Part shown: piece after piece, positions 1-6,607 of the stretch
Numbering within the stretch: the stretch's first letter is position 1
Layout: every line of letters starts with the position of its first letter
Program-made: the position numbers and the translations under genes
Notes under the pieces: generated by a model
Database searches by the model: none
The model's input: only the letters and a program-made list of their open reading frames with translations
What the model was told of the DNA's origin: nothing
Source: Hyphomicrobiales bacterium
GTDB taxonomy: Bacteria; Pseudomonadota; Alphaproteobacteria; Rhizobiales; S144-35
NCBI GenBank assembly: GCA_015494185.1
Contig: WGBT01000029.1
Coordinates: forward strand, 1 to 12,168
DNA: 12,168 bases
Direction: 5' to 3'

Positions 1-111
1 ATCTAAGTCTATCGAAGTAAATATTGAGAAAAACAAGGTCACCACAAAGAAAGAGGCGAGGCCATATTGAAAATACGTCCCCCACGGAAAGCTCATTCCC
101 CTATATTCCAC
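1..111 (-). CDS. Possible 5' end of a membrane-protein gene, cut by the window edge
   Basis: Reading the minus strand from a GTG at 111-109 gives 37 codons without a stop before the window ends. The peptide begins VEYRGMSFPWGTYFQYGLAS and continues into a hydrophobic stretch rich in Phe, Val and Leu (about residues 21-33), which would suit a first membrane segment. A run of AGGGGGG lies about six bases upstream of the GTG, in a context very like the ccoN start (AAAAGGGG, TTGCC, GTGGAA). An ATG at 96-94 is an alternative start. The gene would lie downstream of the cco operon on the same strand. I do not recognise the family; it does not look like the N-terminus of CcoG. A stop-free stretch of this length can arise by chance, so the call is tentative. 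Confidence 0.3.
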   Translation of the reverse strand, partial: MEYRGMSFPWGTYFQYGLASFFVVTLFFSIFTSIDLD

Positions 112-123
112 GGCAATCCCCCC

Positions 124-158
124 TTTTAGCTGCGCTCCCCGCTCCATCGCAGCTAAAA
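124..158. repeat. Strong inverted repeat downstream of the cco operon
   Basis: TTTTAGCTGCG at 124-134 is perfectly complementary to CGCAGCTAAAA at 148-158, giving an 11-bp stem with a 13-base loop. It lies about 135 bases beyond the last small gene of the cco operon, where a terminator would be expected. Neither strand has a T-run directly after the stem, because the AT bases are arranged the wrong way round for a classical intrinsic terminator. It may instead be an mRNA 3'-end or processing structure. Only the hairpin itself is certain. Confidence 0.6.
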
Positions 159-292
159 AATGCATTACTTAACTGCCATAATCGTAACAAATTTAGTCTG
201 TTATCGTCAAATATTAGTGTCGCGCTCCAGCGAGGCCAGCGATGCATGCCAAACAACAAATATCGGTATACACAAAAGCTGCCGTCCACACT

Positions 293-493
293 CTACTTCG
301 CAGGCATCAGCCGCGGGTCTTTGGGGATTGGAATTTCAGCCTGGCTCTCCCAAGCCTTGAAGGCTGTGCGAATATGATAAGCCTTCCAACCGGCATAGAG
401 TAGAAACATGGCCGCTAAAGCCATAAGCACCCAACGGACAAATCGGGCGTCTTTCGCTTGTTGATCGCCCGATTTTTCACCTTCAGAGCTCAT
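293..493 (-). CDS. Small single-pass membrane protein downstream of ccoP
   Basis: This 66-residue protein begins at the ATG at 493-491, which overlaps the ccoP stop (ATGA), so translation is probably coupled to ccoP; no strong Shine-Dalgarno lies upstream. A longer frame opens at 559 but would run deep inside ccoP, so the coupled start is preferred. The N-terminus is hydrophilic (MSSEGEKSGDQQAKDARF), then comes one hydrophobic segment at about residues 19-35, then a basic and proline-containing tail ending RLMPAK. There are no Cys residues and no haem motif. I do not recognise the family. Its place as last gene of the cco operon suggests a role in cbb3 oxidase assembly or stability, but that rests on position only. 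It is too short for CcoG, CcoI or a typical CcoH; CcoS is of similar size but normally carries its membrane segment at the very N-terminus. Confidence 0.7.
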   Translation of the reverse strand: MSSEGEKSGDQQAKDARFVRWVLMALAAMFLLYAGWKAYHIRTAFKAWESQAEIPIPKDPRLMPAK

Positions 494-1431
494 TTTGCCG
501 TCGTTGGAATCGACACCGAGGAAACCTTGGCCACTTGTTTCTCCGGGGTGCCAAGCCACTTGATATATAAGGCCAATTGGCGAATCTCGGCCTCGCGCAA
601 TAGATCAACCCAATGGGGCATGACCCCTTTACGCCCTTCCGCAATGGAACGATACAAACTGTCCCGATCACCACCATAAATCCAGTGCTTGTCGGTCAGA
701 TTCGGGGCGCCAACGCCAAGCCCCCCGGCCCCCCCCTCGCCATGACAACCACTGCAAGCGCCGTCTTCTTCAAAGACCACTGCTCCGCGCTTGGCCGCTT
801 CAGGGAAATGCTCCTGGCCAGAGATCGAACGGACATATTCCACCACATCCCGGACTTGATCCTTCGTCAAACTTTCATCTTTCAAAAAGCCCGGCATTTC
901 CGCACTTTGGGTTTCCTCATGGCTGGAATTGATACCATATTTGATGGTCGTATAGATGCCTTCCACTTCACCATCCCAAAGCCACTGGTCATCGACCAGA
1001 TTGGGAAAACCCGGCTGGCCTTTGGCATCTGGACCATGACACATGGCACAGTGTTCCCGATACAAAACCGCGCCTGCTGGCATCAACAGTTTGCGCGCCT
1101 TGGGATCGTTGACCAATTCGGCCAGATCAGCTTTGTTGATCTTATCGTCAAAGGCTTTCTGCTGCGCTGCCAGTTCCGCCAAACGGCGCTCGACGCGCTC
1201 GGCATCAGAACCCAACAACCCCTGCCAATAGCTGGTGATATAAGGCCATTTCATACTTGATGGAAGCGGCCAGGAGGGCAGCGCAATCCACATGATCAAG
1301 GCAACGAGAAAAGCAATCAGATACCCCCAAACGAACGGTTTTGGAATCGGGGTGTCCAACTCTTCGATACCATCCCATTCATGCCCCGTGGTCAACTGCC
1401 CGGAAACCTGGTCTCTGCGTTTTACCGACAT
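490..1431 (-). CDS. ccoP: cbb3-type cytochrome c oxidase subunit III, dihaem cytochrome c (CcoP/FixP)
   Basis: CcoP is the dihaem electron-entry subunit of the cbb3 oxidase; it is anchored in the cytoplasmic membrane with its haem domains in the periplasm, and it passes electrons towards CcoO/CcoN. The 313-residue product has the family signature DGIEELDTPIP at residues 20-30 and one membrane anchor at about 33-51. Two class I cytochrome c domains follow. The first has CAMCH at 128-132 with probable distal Met179 in AEMPGF. The second has CSGCH at 226-230 with probable Met271 in GVMPHW. Length is normal for the family. The ATG at 1431 lies inside the end of ccoQ, and a GAGGGAG ribosome site sits about eight bases upstream. 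The stop overlaps the next small gene by four bases, so this is one translation unit with its neighbours. Confidence is very high. Confidence 0.97.
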   Translation of the reverse strand: MSVKRRDQVSGQLTTGHEWDGIEELDTPIPKPFVWGYLIAFLVALIMWIALPSWPLPSSMKWPYITSYWQGLLGSDAERVERRLAELAAQQKAFDDKINKADLAELVNDPKARKLLMPAGAVLYREHCAMCHGPDAKGQPGFPNLVDDQWLWDGEVEGIYTTIKYGINSSHEETQSAEMPGFLKDESLTKDQVRDVVEYVRSISGQEHFPEAAKRGAVVFEEDGACSGCHGEGGAGGLGVGAPNLTDKHWIYGGDRDSLYRSIAEGRKGVMPHWVDLLREAEIRQLALYIKWLGTPEKQVAKVSSVSIPTTAK

Positions 1432-1586
1432 GGCTTATCTCCCTCACGGAGTGGAATCTTGGCATGCTCATCCATCTCTTTCTTGTGCGATGGCCAAAAG
1501 GTCCACAACAGGACGGCGAAGAAGAAAAGGGCGATATAAAGGGCTCCCCAAGTCTTCGAGAACAGCAAAACACTATCATAGGTCAT
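1422..1586 (-). CDS. ccoQ: cbb3-type cytochrome c oxidase subunit CcoQ
   Basis: This 54-residue reading frame begins at ATG 1586-1584 and ends with TAA at 1424-1422. The start overlaps the ccoO stop (ATGA), and the end overlaps the first codons of ccoP in another frame. A near-perfect AAGGAGG ribosome site lies about ten bases upstream. The product starts MTYDSVLLFSKTWG, has one membrane segment at about residues 13-31 rich in Phe and Leu, then the charged tail WPSHKKEMDEHAKIPL. That layout (single helix, then a polar stretch beginning near Trp-Pro) is what CcoQ/FixQ proteins show. CcoQ helps stabilise the CcoNOP complex and is not catalytic. The position between ccoO and ccoP is the standard one. 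Confidence is high despite the small size. Confidence 0.93.
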   Translation of the reverse strand: MTYDSVLLFSKTWGALYIALFFFAVLLWTFWPSHKKEMDEHAKIPLREGDKPCR

Positions 1587-2368
1587 CGTGCTGCAACCTC
1601 CTTGGCCTTGCCGGCAGGTTTGGATTCTGCCGCCTGTCTCTGGGCTTTCACCGCTGCCCGCAGGGCTTTGGTGTCAACGAGCGTGCCAAGCATCTGCAGA
1701 TAGGCTACCATGGCATCCATTTCGGTCACCCGTGCCGGATTGCCATCGAAGTCACGGATTTGCACCTTTTCGCCATAGCGTTCCTTGATGCTTTCCGCGT
1801 CATCCATGTCAGGGCTGGCCTGACGAATGGCATCCTTGGCCGCCTCCTTGACCATTTCATCGGTATAAGGATCACCAGCCCATTGTAACGCCTTGATGGA
1901 AAGCGCAATCCGTTGAGGATCGATGTCGGTATCCGCCAAAAAGGCATAGCCGGGCATCAGCGAGCCCTTGACGACCTTACGCGGTTCCTTCAGGTGTCGG
2001 ACATGCCATTCATCGGAGCGGCGCCCGCCAATCCGCGCCAGATCAGGGCCGGTGCGCTTCGAGCCCCACTGAAAGGGCCGGTCATACATGCTTTCCGCCG
2101 CCAGTGAATAATGGCCATAGCGATCCACATCGGTCTTCAGCTTACGGATCATCTGGCTATGGCAGGCATAGCATCCCTCGCGCACATAGATATCGCGGCC
2201 AGCCAATTCCAGCGGCGTATAAACCCGCATTCCCTCGACCTTTTCGACAGTGTTTTGGATCGTGAACAAAGGCGCGATCTCAATGATACCACCAATCGAG
2301 GCGACAATGGTGATCATCAGAACCAGCACAATGGAATTGCGCTCGATCATTTGGTGAAGTTTACCCAT
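1583..2368 (-). CDS. ccoO: cbb3-type cytochrome c oxidase subunit II, monohaem cytochrome c (CcoO/FixO)
   Basis: CcoO is the monohaem c subunit that relays electrons from CcoP to the CcoN core on the periplasmic side. The 261-residue product has an N-terminal membrane anchor at about residues 12-30 and then the characteristic LAGRDIYVREGCYACHSQMI block, with haem site CYACH at 66-70 (most relatives have an Asn after the Tyr). RTGPDLARIGGRRSDEWH follows at 105-122, and the probable distal haem ligand Met138 lies in GSLMPGY. The C-terminus (about 175-261) is somewhat longer than in short CcoO proteins and ends in an Ala/Lys-rich tail. The start is five bases beyond the ccoN stop; a GGAG ribosome site lies inside the end of ccoN. 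The stop overlaps the ccoQ start. Assignment is secure. Confidence 0.97.
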   Translation of the reverse strand: MGKLHQMIERNSIVLVLMITIVASIGGIIEIAPLFTIQNTVEKVEGMRVYTPLELAGRDIYVREGCYACHSQMIRKLKTDVDRYGHYSLAAESMYDRPFQWGSKRTGPDLARIGGRRSDEWHVRHLKEPRKVVKGSLMPGYAFLADTDIDPQRIALSIKALQWAGDPYTDEMVKEAAKDAIRQASPDMDDAESIKERYGEKVQIRDFDGNPARVTEMDAMVAYLQMLGTLVDTKALRAAVKAQRQAAESKPAGKAKEVAAR

Positions 2369-2373
2369 GATGC

Positions 2374-4035
2374 TTACTCCGCTGGCTGTGCTGCTGGTTG
2401 GGCCACGACACCACTGGCAGGCAGGGGCCGGGTCTCAGGAGTCGACGGAATTTCAGCAGGTGTTGGCGGATTGATGGTCAGCCAAATATTATAGGCCCCG
2501 ATCATGAAGCCAACCAAATAAAGCAACCCACCGATGGCCCGCGCCACATAATAGGGATGCAGCATGTCCACCGAATCCATGAATGAGTAGACGAACTGCC
2601 CATTGGCATCATAGGTCTGCCACATCAACGACTGGGTGATGCCGGCATTCCACATCGCGCCCACATAAATGACAGCGCCGGAAAGCGCCAGCCAGAAATG
2701 CCATGCCTCCAAGCGGCGCGAATAGGTGCCCTCGCGATGCCAGACCCAGGGCACCAGCTTATACAGCGAGCCAATGGTGATAAACGCCACCCAGCCAAGC
2801 GCGCCGGCATGAACATGGCCAACGGTCCAGTCGGTATAGTGGCTGAGCGCATTGACCGGTTTCAAGGCCATGAACACACCTTCAAAGGTGGCGATTGCGT
2901 AAAACAGCACCGCGAGTGTCATGAACCGCAAGGCCGGATCATAACGCAACTTGTGCCAGGCCCCATTTAAGGTGAAGAAACCATTGAACACCGACGCCCA
3001 GCTTGGCACCAACAGGATCAGCGACATCGACATGCCAAGAACCTGCACCCAGTCTGGCAAAGCGGTGTAGTGCAGATGATGCGAGCCCGCCCACATATAG
3101 GTGAAGACCAGCCCCCAAAAGCCGATGATGCTGAGCCGGTAAGAATAGATCGGCCGGTTGGCGGCTTTGGGCAGGAAGTAATAAAGCATGCCAAGGAAGG
3201 CCGCCGTCAGGAAGAAACCAACCGCATTGTGCCCATACCACCATTGGGTCATGGCGTCCTGAACACCGGTGAACAGCGAATAACTCTTGGCATATTCGAG
3301 TGAAATCGGAACCGAGAGATTATTGACGATGTGCAGCATCGCAAAGGCGATGATGAAACCAAGGAAATACCAGTTCGCCACATAGATATGGCGCTCGGCC
3401 CGGCGCGCCAGGGTTGCCAGAAAGATCCAGAAATAACCAATCCAGACCAGCAAGGCGAGCAGATCGGCATACCACTCTGGCTCCGCATATTCACGGCTTT
3501 GCGTCACTCCGAACAAATAGCCGGTCACGCCCAGGAAGACGAACAGGTTATAGCCCCAAAACACCAGCCAAGGTGTCACCTGCCCCGCCAGCCGGGCGCG
3601 GGAGGTACGCTGCACCACATAAAAGGATGTCGCAAGCAGGGCGTTCCCGCCAAATCCCAAGATAACGGCGGTCGTATGAACCGGGCGCAGCCGGCCGAAA
3701 TTGGTCCAAGGCAAATCGAAATTGAGATTGGGATAGGCCAGTTGCCAGGCAACGATGTCGCCCACGCCAAAACCGATAATCCCCCAGATCAGGATCATGA
3801 TCACCGCGGCCCGGATGATCTTGTCATTATATTCAAGCGGAATTTCGGCAGGGGGCGCCAACATCTTGCGAAACAGATAAAGCGCCGCGAGTGCTCCCGA
3901 CAAGGCCATGATGGCTCCATGGAACACTAAAATCGGCTCCTTGCCCACAAGGGTGAACACGCCCCCCAGTGCTGCAACCGCCAGCACCGGCAAGAGGCTT
4001 ATGGCGCACTCGGCGCGACAACTGTTTTTTTCCAC
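2374..4035 (-). CDS. ccoN: cbb3-type cytochrome c oxidase catalytic subunit I (CcoN/FixN)
   Basis: CcoN is the haem-copper catalytic subunit that reduces O2 to water and pumps protons. The 553-residue, many-helix protein carries every expected ligand: His120 and His409 for low-spin haem b, His269, His319 and His320 for CuB, and His407 for haem b3. Tyr313 occupies the place of the cross-linked tyrosine and Glu385 (in ATFEGVF) that of the conserved cbb3 glutamate. The spacings from the first CuB His (+44, +50/51, +138, +140) match those I recall for the Pseudomonas stutzeri structure (His207, Tyr251, His257/258, His345, His347). About 60 extra N-terminal residues add two predicted helices (about 11-31 and 34-56), as in rhizobial FixN. 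The C-terminus is Pro/Ala-rich. The chosen start is GTG at 4035-4033 with AAGGGG five to six bases upstream. This is the first gene of ccoNOQP. Confidence 0.97.
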   Translation of the reverse strand: MEKNSCRAECAISLLPVLAVAALGGVFTLVGKEPILVFHGAIMALSGALAALYLFRKMLAPPAEIPLEYNDKIIRAAVIMILIWGIIGFGVGDIVAWQLAYPNLNFDLPWTNFGRLRPVHTTAVILGFGGNALLATSFYVVQRTSRARLAGQVTPWLVFWGYNLFVFLGVTGYLFGVTQSREYAEPEWYADLLALLVWIGYFWIFLATLARRAERHIYVANWYFLGFIIAFAMLHIVNNLSVPISLEYAKSYSLFTGVQDAMTQWWYGHNAVGFFLTAAFLGMLYYFLPKAANRPIYSYRLSIIGFWGLVFTYMWAGSHHLHYTALPDWVQVLGMSMSLILLVPSWASVFNGFFTLNGAWHKLRYDPALRFMTLAVLFYAIATFEGVFMALKPVNALSHYTDWTVGHVHAGALGWVAFITIGSLYKLVPWVWHREGTYSRRLEAWHFWLALSGAVIYVGAMWNAGITQSLMWQTYDANGQFVYSFMDSVDMLHPYYVARAIGGLLYLVGFMIGAYNIWLTINPPTPAEIPSTPETRPLPASGVVAQPAAQPAE

Positions 4036-4056
4036 GGCAACCCCTTTTCCACGGCA
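4030..4056 (-). repeat. Tandemly duplicated ccoN start region
   Basis: On the minus strand TGCCGTGGAA occurs twice, 17 bases apart (plus-strand TTCCACGGCA at 4030-4039 and 4047-4056). The downstream copy supplies the GTG start of ccoN and the purine-rich AAAAGGGG between the copies supplies its ribosome site. The GTG in the upstream copy is in a different frame and cannot start ccoN. The same ten bases occur a third time at 106-115, at the possible partial gene near the left edge. Confidence 0.7.
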
Positions 4057-4091
4057 TTCCCACAGGTTTCCCCCGGTTCACTGCGCTTTTC

Positions 4092-4121
4092 AGCTTAAGT
4101 TTTTCCAACAAATTAAGTCAA
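4092..4121 (-). promoter_or_regulatory. Possible sigma70-type promoter of the cco operon
   Basis: In the 147-bp gap upstream of ccoN the minus strand has TTGACT (4121-4116), an 18-base spacer, and TAAGCT (4097-4092), a weak match to TATAAT. I searched this gap by eye for the FNR/FixK box TTGAT-N4-ATCAA that usually controls cbb3 operons and found none; TTGACTTAATTTG has only one half. The promoter is a guess from position and a good -35 element. Confidence 0.25.
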
Positions 4122-4182
4122 TGGTGGAAATGGCGCAGATGGCCCCAGATGTCAGTTTGCCGCGGGGTTGAGGAGCGATTCT

Positions 4183-5949
4183 TCAAGGGGCGTCTTTTTG
4201 AGACGCCGTCTGATGATCTTCACGCAGCTCTTTTTTCGACAATTTGCCAATCAGCGTTTTGGGCAATTCGTCTCGAAACTCGATCTCAGCAGGCAATTCG
4301 ATTTTCGACAGCCGGGTTTTTAGAAAATTCAGCAATTCCTCAGCGCTTATCTTTTGCCCCTGGCGCAACTTGACGAAGGCTTTGGGCGCCTCGCCGCGGT
4401 AATCGTCAGGAATCCCGATCACCGTGGCCTCTTCCACGGCGGGATGGGCATAAAGCGCCTCTTCGACCTGACGCGGATAGATTTTGAAGCCAGAAGCATT
4501 GATCATGTCCTTCAGCCGGTCGACGATATAAATATAGCCATCCGCTTGCATATAGCCGATGTCGCCAGTGCGGAAATAACCATCGATGAAGCTTTGCGCA
4601 TTTTCCTCAGGCTTGTTCCAGTAACCGCGCATGACCTGGGGGCCTTTCACACAGATTTCGCCTTTTTCACCAAAGTCCACGACCCGTGATGGATCATCGA
4701 TATCCCGGATGCTGATATCGGTTTGCGGCAGAGGCAGACCAATCGAGCCGGGCTTGTCGGGGCCAAAGACCGGATTGCTGGCAACCACCGGCGAAGTCTC
4801 GGACAAACCATAGCCTTCGATCACTTGAGCGCCGGTCAGGGCCTCAAATTTTTTCTTGATCTCCACCGGCAAAGCCGCACCACCTGAAATGCAAAACCGC
4901 AGCGCCGACAGATCATAAGCCCCGATTTTCGGATAATTCAAAATCGCATTGAACAAGGTGGGAACGCCAGGCATCACGGTCACGCGATGTTTGTCCAACA
5001 ACCTTACCGCACGATCGACCTCAAAACGCGGCATCAGGATCAGCAAACTGCCCGCCGAAAGCCCGAAATTCATCACCGTCGTCATGCCAAAAACATGAAA
5101 AAACGGCAGAATTCCCATAATCGTCTGCCGCCCCTCCACGATCTCTGAAGCCCAGGCCGTCACCTGCTGAAGATTGGCGGAAATATTGGCATGGCTAAGC
5201 ATCGCCGCCTTCGGTCTGCCGGTTGTCCCCCCAGTATATTGCAGCACCGCAATATCTTGATCTGGATCGATGACAACCTCTTCAAGCCTGCCCTTGTTGT
5301 CGATCAGACGCTCAAACGGCGTGATCTTGCGGGCCACATCACTGCCCTTGATATCGGCGATCATACCGGCTTTGAAAACCGTAAACATCAGCCTCTTGAA
5401 AGGCGGCAGCAAATCTTTGAACCGGCAGATCACGGCCCCGCGAAGAGCGCCTTTGCGTAACAGTTTTTCGACCTTGGGAAACAGCGATTGCAAATCATGG
5501 GTCACCATGATTTCCGCCCCGCTGTCCTCGACCTGAAAAGCCAGTTCGTGCTCGGTGTAAAGCGGATTGCAGTTGACCACCGTGCCCCCCGCTTTGAGAA
5601 CCGCAAAAAACATGATGATGTAACTTGGCGAATTGGGCAGCAGCAGACCCACCCGGGTTCCCTTGCCAACCCCGAGCTGTTGTTGCAACCCGCTGGCCGC
5701 GCGCGCCACCAGCTTCCCCAATTGCTGATAGGTCATGCGCTGGCCGAAAAAATCAGTGACCGGCAGCGGGCCGTGGCGGGCAACGGCACGATCGAAACCG
5801 TGAACCAAAGATTCCCCATAAATCCGCATATGCCAATCCACCGAAGCCGGATAACTCGCCAGCCACGGCCGCGCCCGCTTGTTATTTTTATTTGCTCGAC
5901 TTCCAGCCGGTGCATTCCCGCGCCCGCTCACCATGTCACCCATTGTCAT
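4183..5949 (-). CDS. Long-chain-fatty-acid--CoA ligase (FadD-like AMP-forming acyl-CoA synthetase)
   Basis: This enzyme would activate a fatty acid with ATP to an acyl-adenylate and transfer it to CoA (ANL superfamily), probably at the cytoplasmic face of the membrane. The 588-residue product has the whole motif series: YTGGTTGRPK (238-247, phosphate-binding loop), EGYGLSETSP (378-387), YFRTGD (458-463, Asp463 for ribose), VDRLKDMINASGFKIYPRQV (476-495, hinge and linker) and catalytic Lys569 in TLIGKLSKKEL. The first 27 or so residues are polar, basic and poorly conserved; the family domain begins near RPWLASYP. Start at 5949 is chosen because GAGA lies six bases upstream, but Met3 and Met6 are also possible. 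It is divergent from the acyl carrier protein gene and may supply acyl chains to that pathway or feed beta-oxidation. Chain-length preference cannot be read from sequence. Confidence 0.93.
   Translation of the reverse strand: MTMGDMVSGRGNAPAGSRANKNNKRARPWLASYPASVDWHMRIYGESLVHGFDRAVARHGPLPVTDFFGQRMTYQQLGKLVARAASGLQQQLGVGKGTRVGLLLPNSPSYIIMFFAVLKAGGTVVNCNPLYTEHELAFQVEDSGAEIMVTHDLQSLFPKVEKLLRKGALRGAVICRFKDLLPPFKRLMFTVFKAGMIADIKGSDVARKITPFERLIDNKGRLEEVVIDPDQDIAVLQYTGGTTGRPKAAMLSHANISANLQQVTAWASEIVEGRQTIMGILPFFHVFGMTTVMNFGLSAGSLLILMPRFEVDRAVRLLDKHRVTVMPGVPTLFNAILNYPKIGAYDLSALRFCISGGAALPVEIKKKFEALTGAQVIEGYGLSETSPVVASNPVFGPDKPGSIGLPLPQTDISIRDIDDPSRVVDFGEKGEICVKGPQVMRGYWNKPEENAQSFIDGYFRTGDIGYMQADGYIYIVDRLKDMINASGFKIYPRQVEEALYAHPAVEEATVIGIPDDYRGEAPKAFVKLRQGQKISAEELLNFLKTRLSKIELPAEIEFRDELPKTLIGKLSKKELREDHQTASQKDAP
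4189..4207 (-). repeat. Hairpin at the 3' end of the acyl-CoA ligase gene
   Basis: GGCGTCT at 4189-4195 pairs perfectly with AGACGCC at 4201-4207 around a five-base loop. It falls within the last codons of the ligase. On the minus strand no T-run follows, so it is not a typical intrinsic terminator, but it could slow transcription into the cco operon or protect the ligase mRNA 3' end. Confidence 0.4.
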
Positions 5950-5973
5950 GATTTCTCTTTCATCCCACTTTCT

Positions 5974-5997
5974 TTATCTGACAAATTATCTGTCAAA
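5974..5997 (-). promoter_or_regulatory. 12-bp tandem repeat containing a palindromic operator-like site
   Basis: The plus strand reads TTATCTGACAAA then TTATCTGTCAAA, two 12-bp units differing at one base. The difference makes a dyad, TGACA-N7-TGTCA (5979-5995). The site lies 25-48 bases upstream of the ligase start, where a repressor could block transcription; on the minus strand it also includes TTGACA, a perfect -35 hexamer. TetR- or GntR-type regulators of fatty-acid genes use dyads of about this size, but no regulator gene is in the window and the link is inference. Confidence 0.4.
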
Positions 5998-6104
5998 CTT
6001 GCCCGGTCAGCCTTGCCCTGTTCGCTCACAAACACCTTTTTACTTTGACAACCAGCAGCAGCCGGCTGCAATCTTGAGAAACTTCTTGATGGCGTTTTGT
6101 CGCT

Positions 6105-6169
6105 GAATTTAAGACTTGCACTTATGAGAGCAAAGAGTAAACTGCCCCAAAAGCTTTTAAGTCTAATTC
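6105..6169. promoter_or_regulatory. Inverted repeat in the divergent intergenic region
   Basis: The 385-bp gap at 5950-6334 holds no gene. Besides the ligase-side repeat, GAATTTAAGACTT (6105-6117) is mirrored by AAGTCTAATTC (6159-6169) with a two-base indel. Further on, TCACGT (6183-6188) is mirrored by ACGTGA (6209-6214), and CCCGTA (6290-6295) by TACGGG (6316-6321), the last pair just before the acyl carrier protein ribosome site. Any of these could be regulator sites or leader-RNA stems. No strong sigma70 promoter stands out; TTGCAC-N16-TAAACT at 6116-6143 is a weak candidate for the plus strand. Confidence 0.3.
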
Positions 6170-6334
6170 GTGTTAGGGCTTGTCACGTCGAGAACTCTCC
6201 GTTACCCAACGTGATAGGCCGCCTTTTCTTGTTTTTTAACAGATAAAGGTGTGTAACACATAAATTAACGACGATACACGACATGGTCCCCCGTAGATAT
6301 GCAGAAGGCTTGAGTTACGGGTAGGGAGAGCAAT

Positions 6335-6607
6335 ATGGATGACGTTGCGACGAAAATTATCGAGATTCTCAAGAAGAATATGAAAGAGCCGCCAGAAACG
6401 ATCTCTCTTGACACGCCTTTAAGTGAGCTTGACATCGAATCCCTCGATCTGGCCGTCATCGTTTTCGACATCGAAGATACTTTCGGCATTGAAATTCCTT
6501 ATAACGCCAACGAAGAGGTGGATGCCGATTTCACCACGGTCGGCGCCGTTGTCGATAAAGTGAAAGCCATTATTGCCGAAACTAAGGCGTCTGGGGCCAC
6601 AGCTTAA
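6335..6607 (+). CDS. Acyl carrier protein, specialised (NodF-like)
   Basis: This 90-residue acidic protein has the acyl carrier protein fold: a helical N-terminus, the phosphopantetheine site DIESLDLAV with Ser36 as attachment residue, then VFDIEDTFGIEIP and a final helix near VGAVVDKVKAII. Housekeeping AcpP proteins read DSLD at the site; here Glu precedes the Ser. The C-terminal half, with its extra residues around NANEEVDADFTTVG, is closer in pattern to NodF-type carriers than to AcpP. It would carry a growing or modified acyl chain in the cytoplasm as a thioester, after modification by a phosphopantetheinyl transferase encoded elsewhere. AGGGAGAG lies five to seven bases before the ATG. 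The next plus-strand gene is a NodE-like ketosynthase, its likely partner. AcpXL, used for very long chains in lipid A, is another possibility but matches less well from memory. Confidence 0.88.
   Translation: MDDVATKIIEILKKNMKEPPETISLDTPLSELDIESLDLAVIVFDIEDTFGIEIPYNANEEVDADFTTVGAVVDKVKAIIAETKASGATA

Noticed and set aside
24..377. 117-codon plus-strand frame at the left end
   Set aside because: Composition is Arg/Ser/Pro-rich without any recognisable domain, it runs across the 124-158 hairpin and antisense to the end of the small membrane-protein gene, and it has no clear ribosome site.
613..1260. 215-codon plus-strand frame opposite ccoP
   Set aside because: It is the antisense shadow of ccoP, whose haem motifs make the minus strand certain.
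3331..3930. 199-codon plus-strand frame opposite ccoN
   Set aside because: Antisense to the secure ccoN reading frame; the product is charged, low in hydrophobics and unrecognisable.
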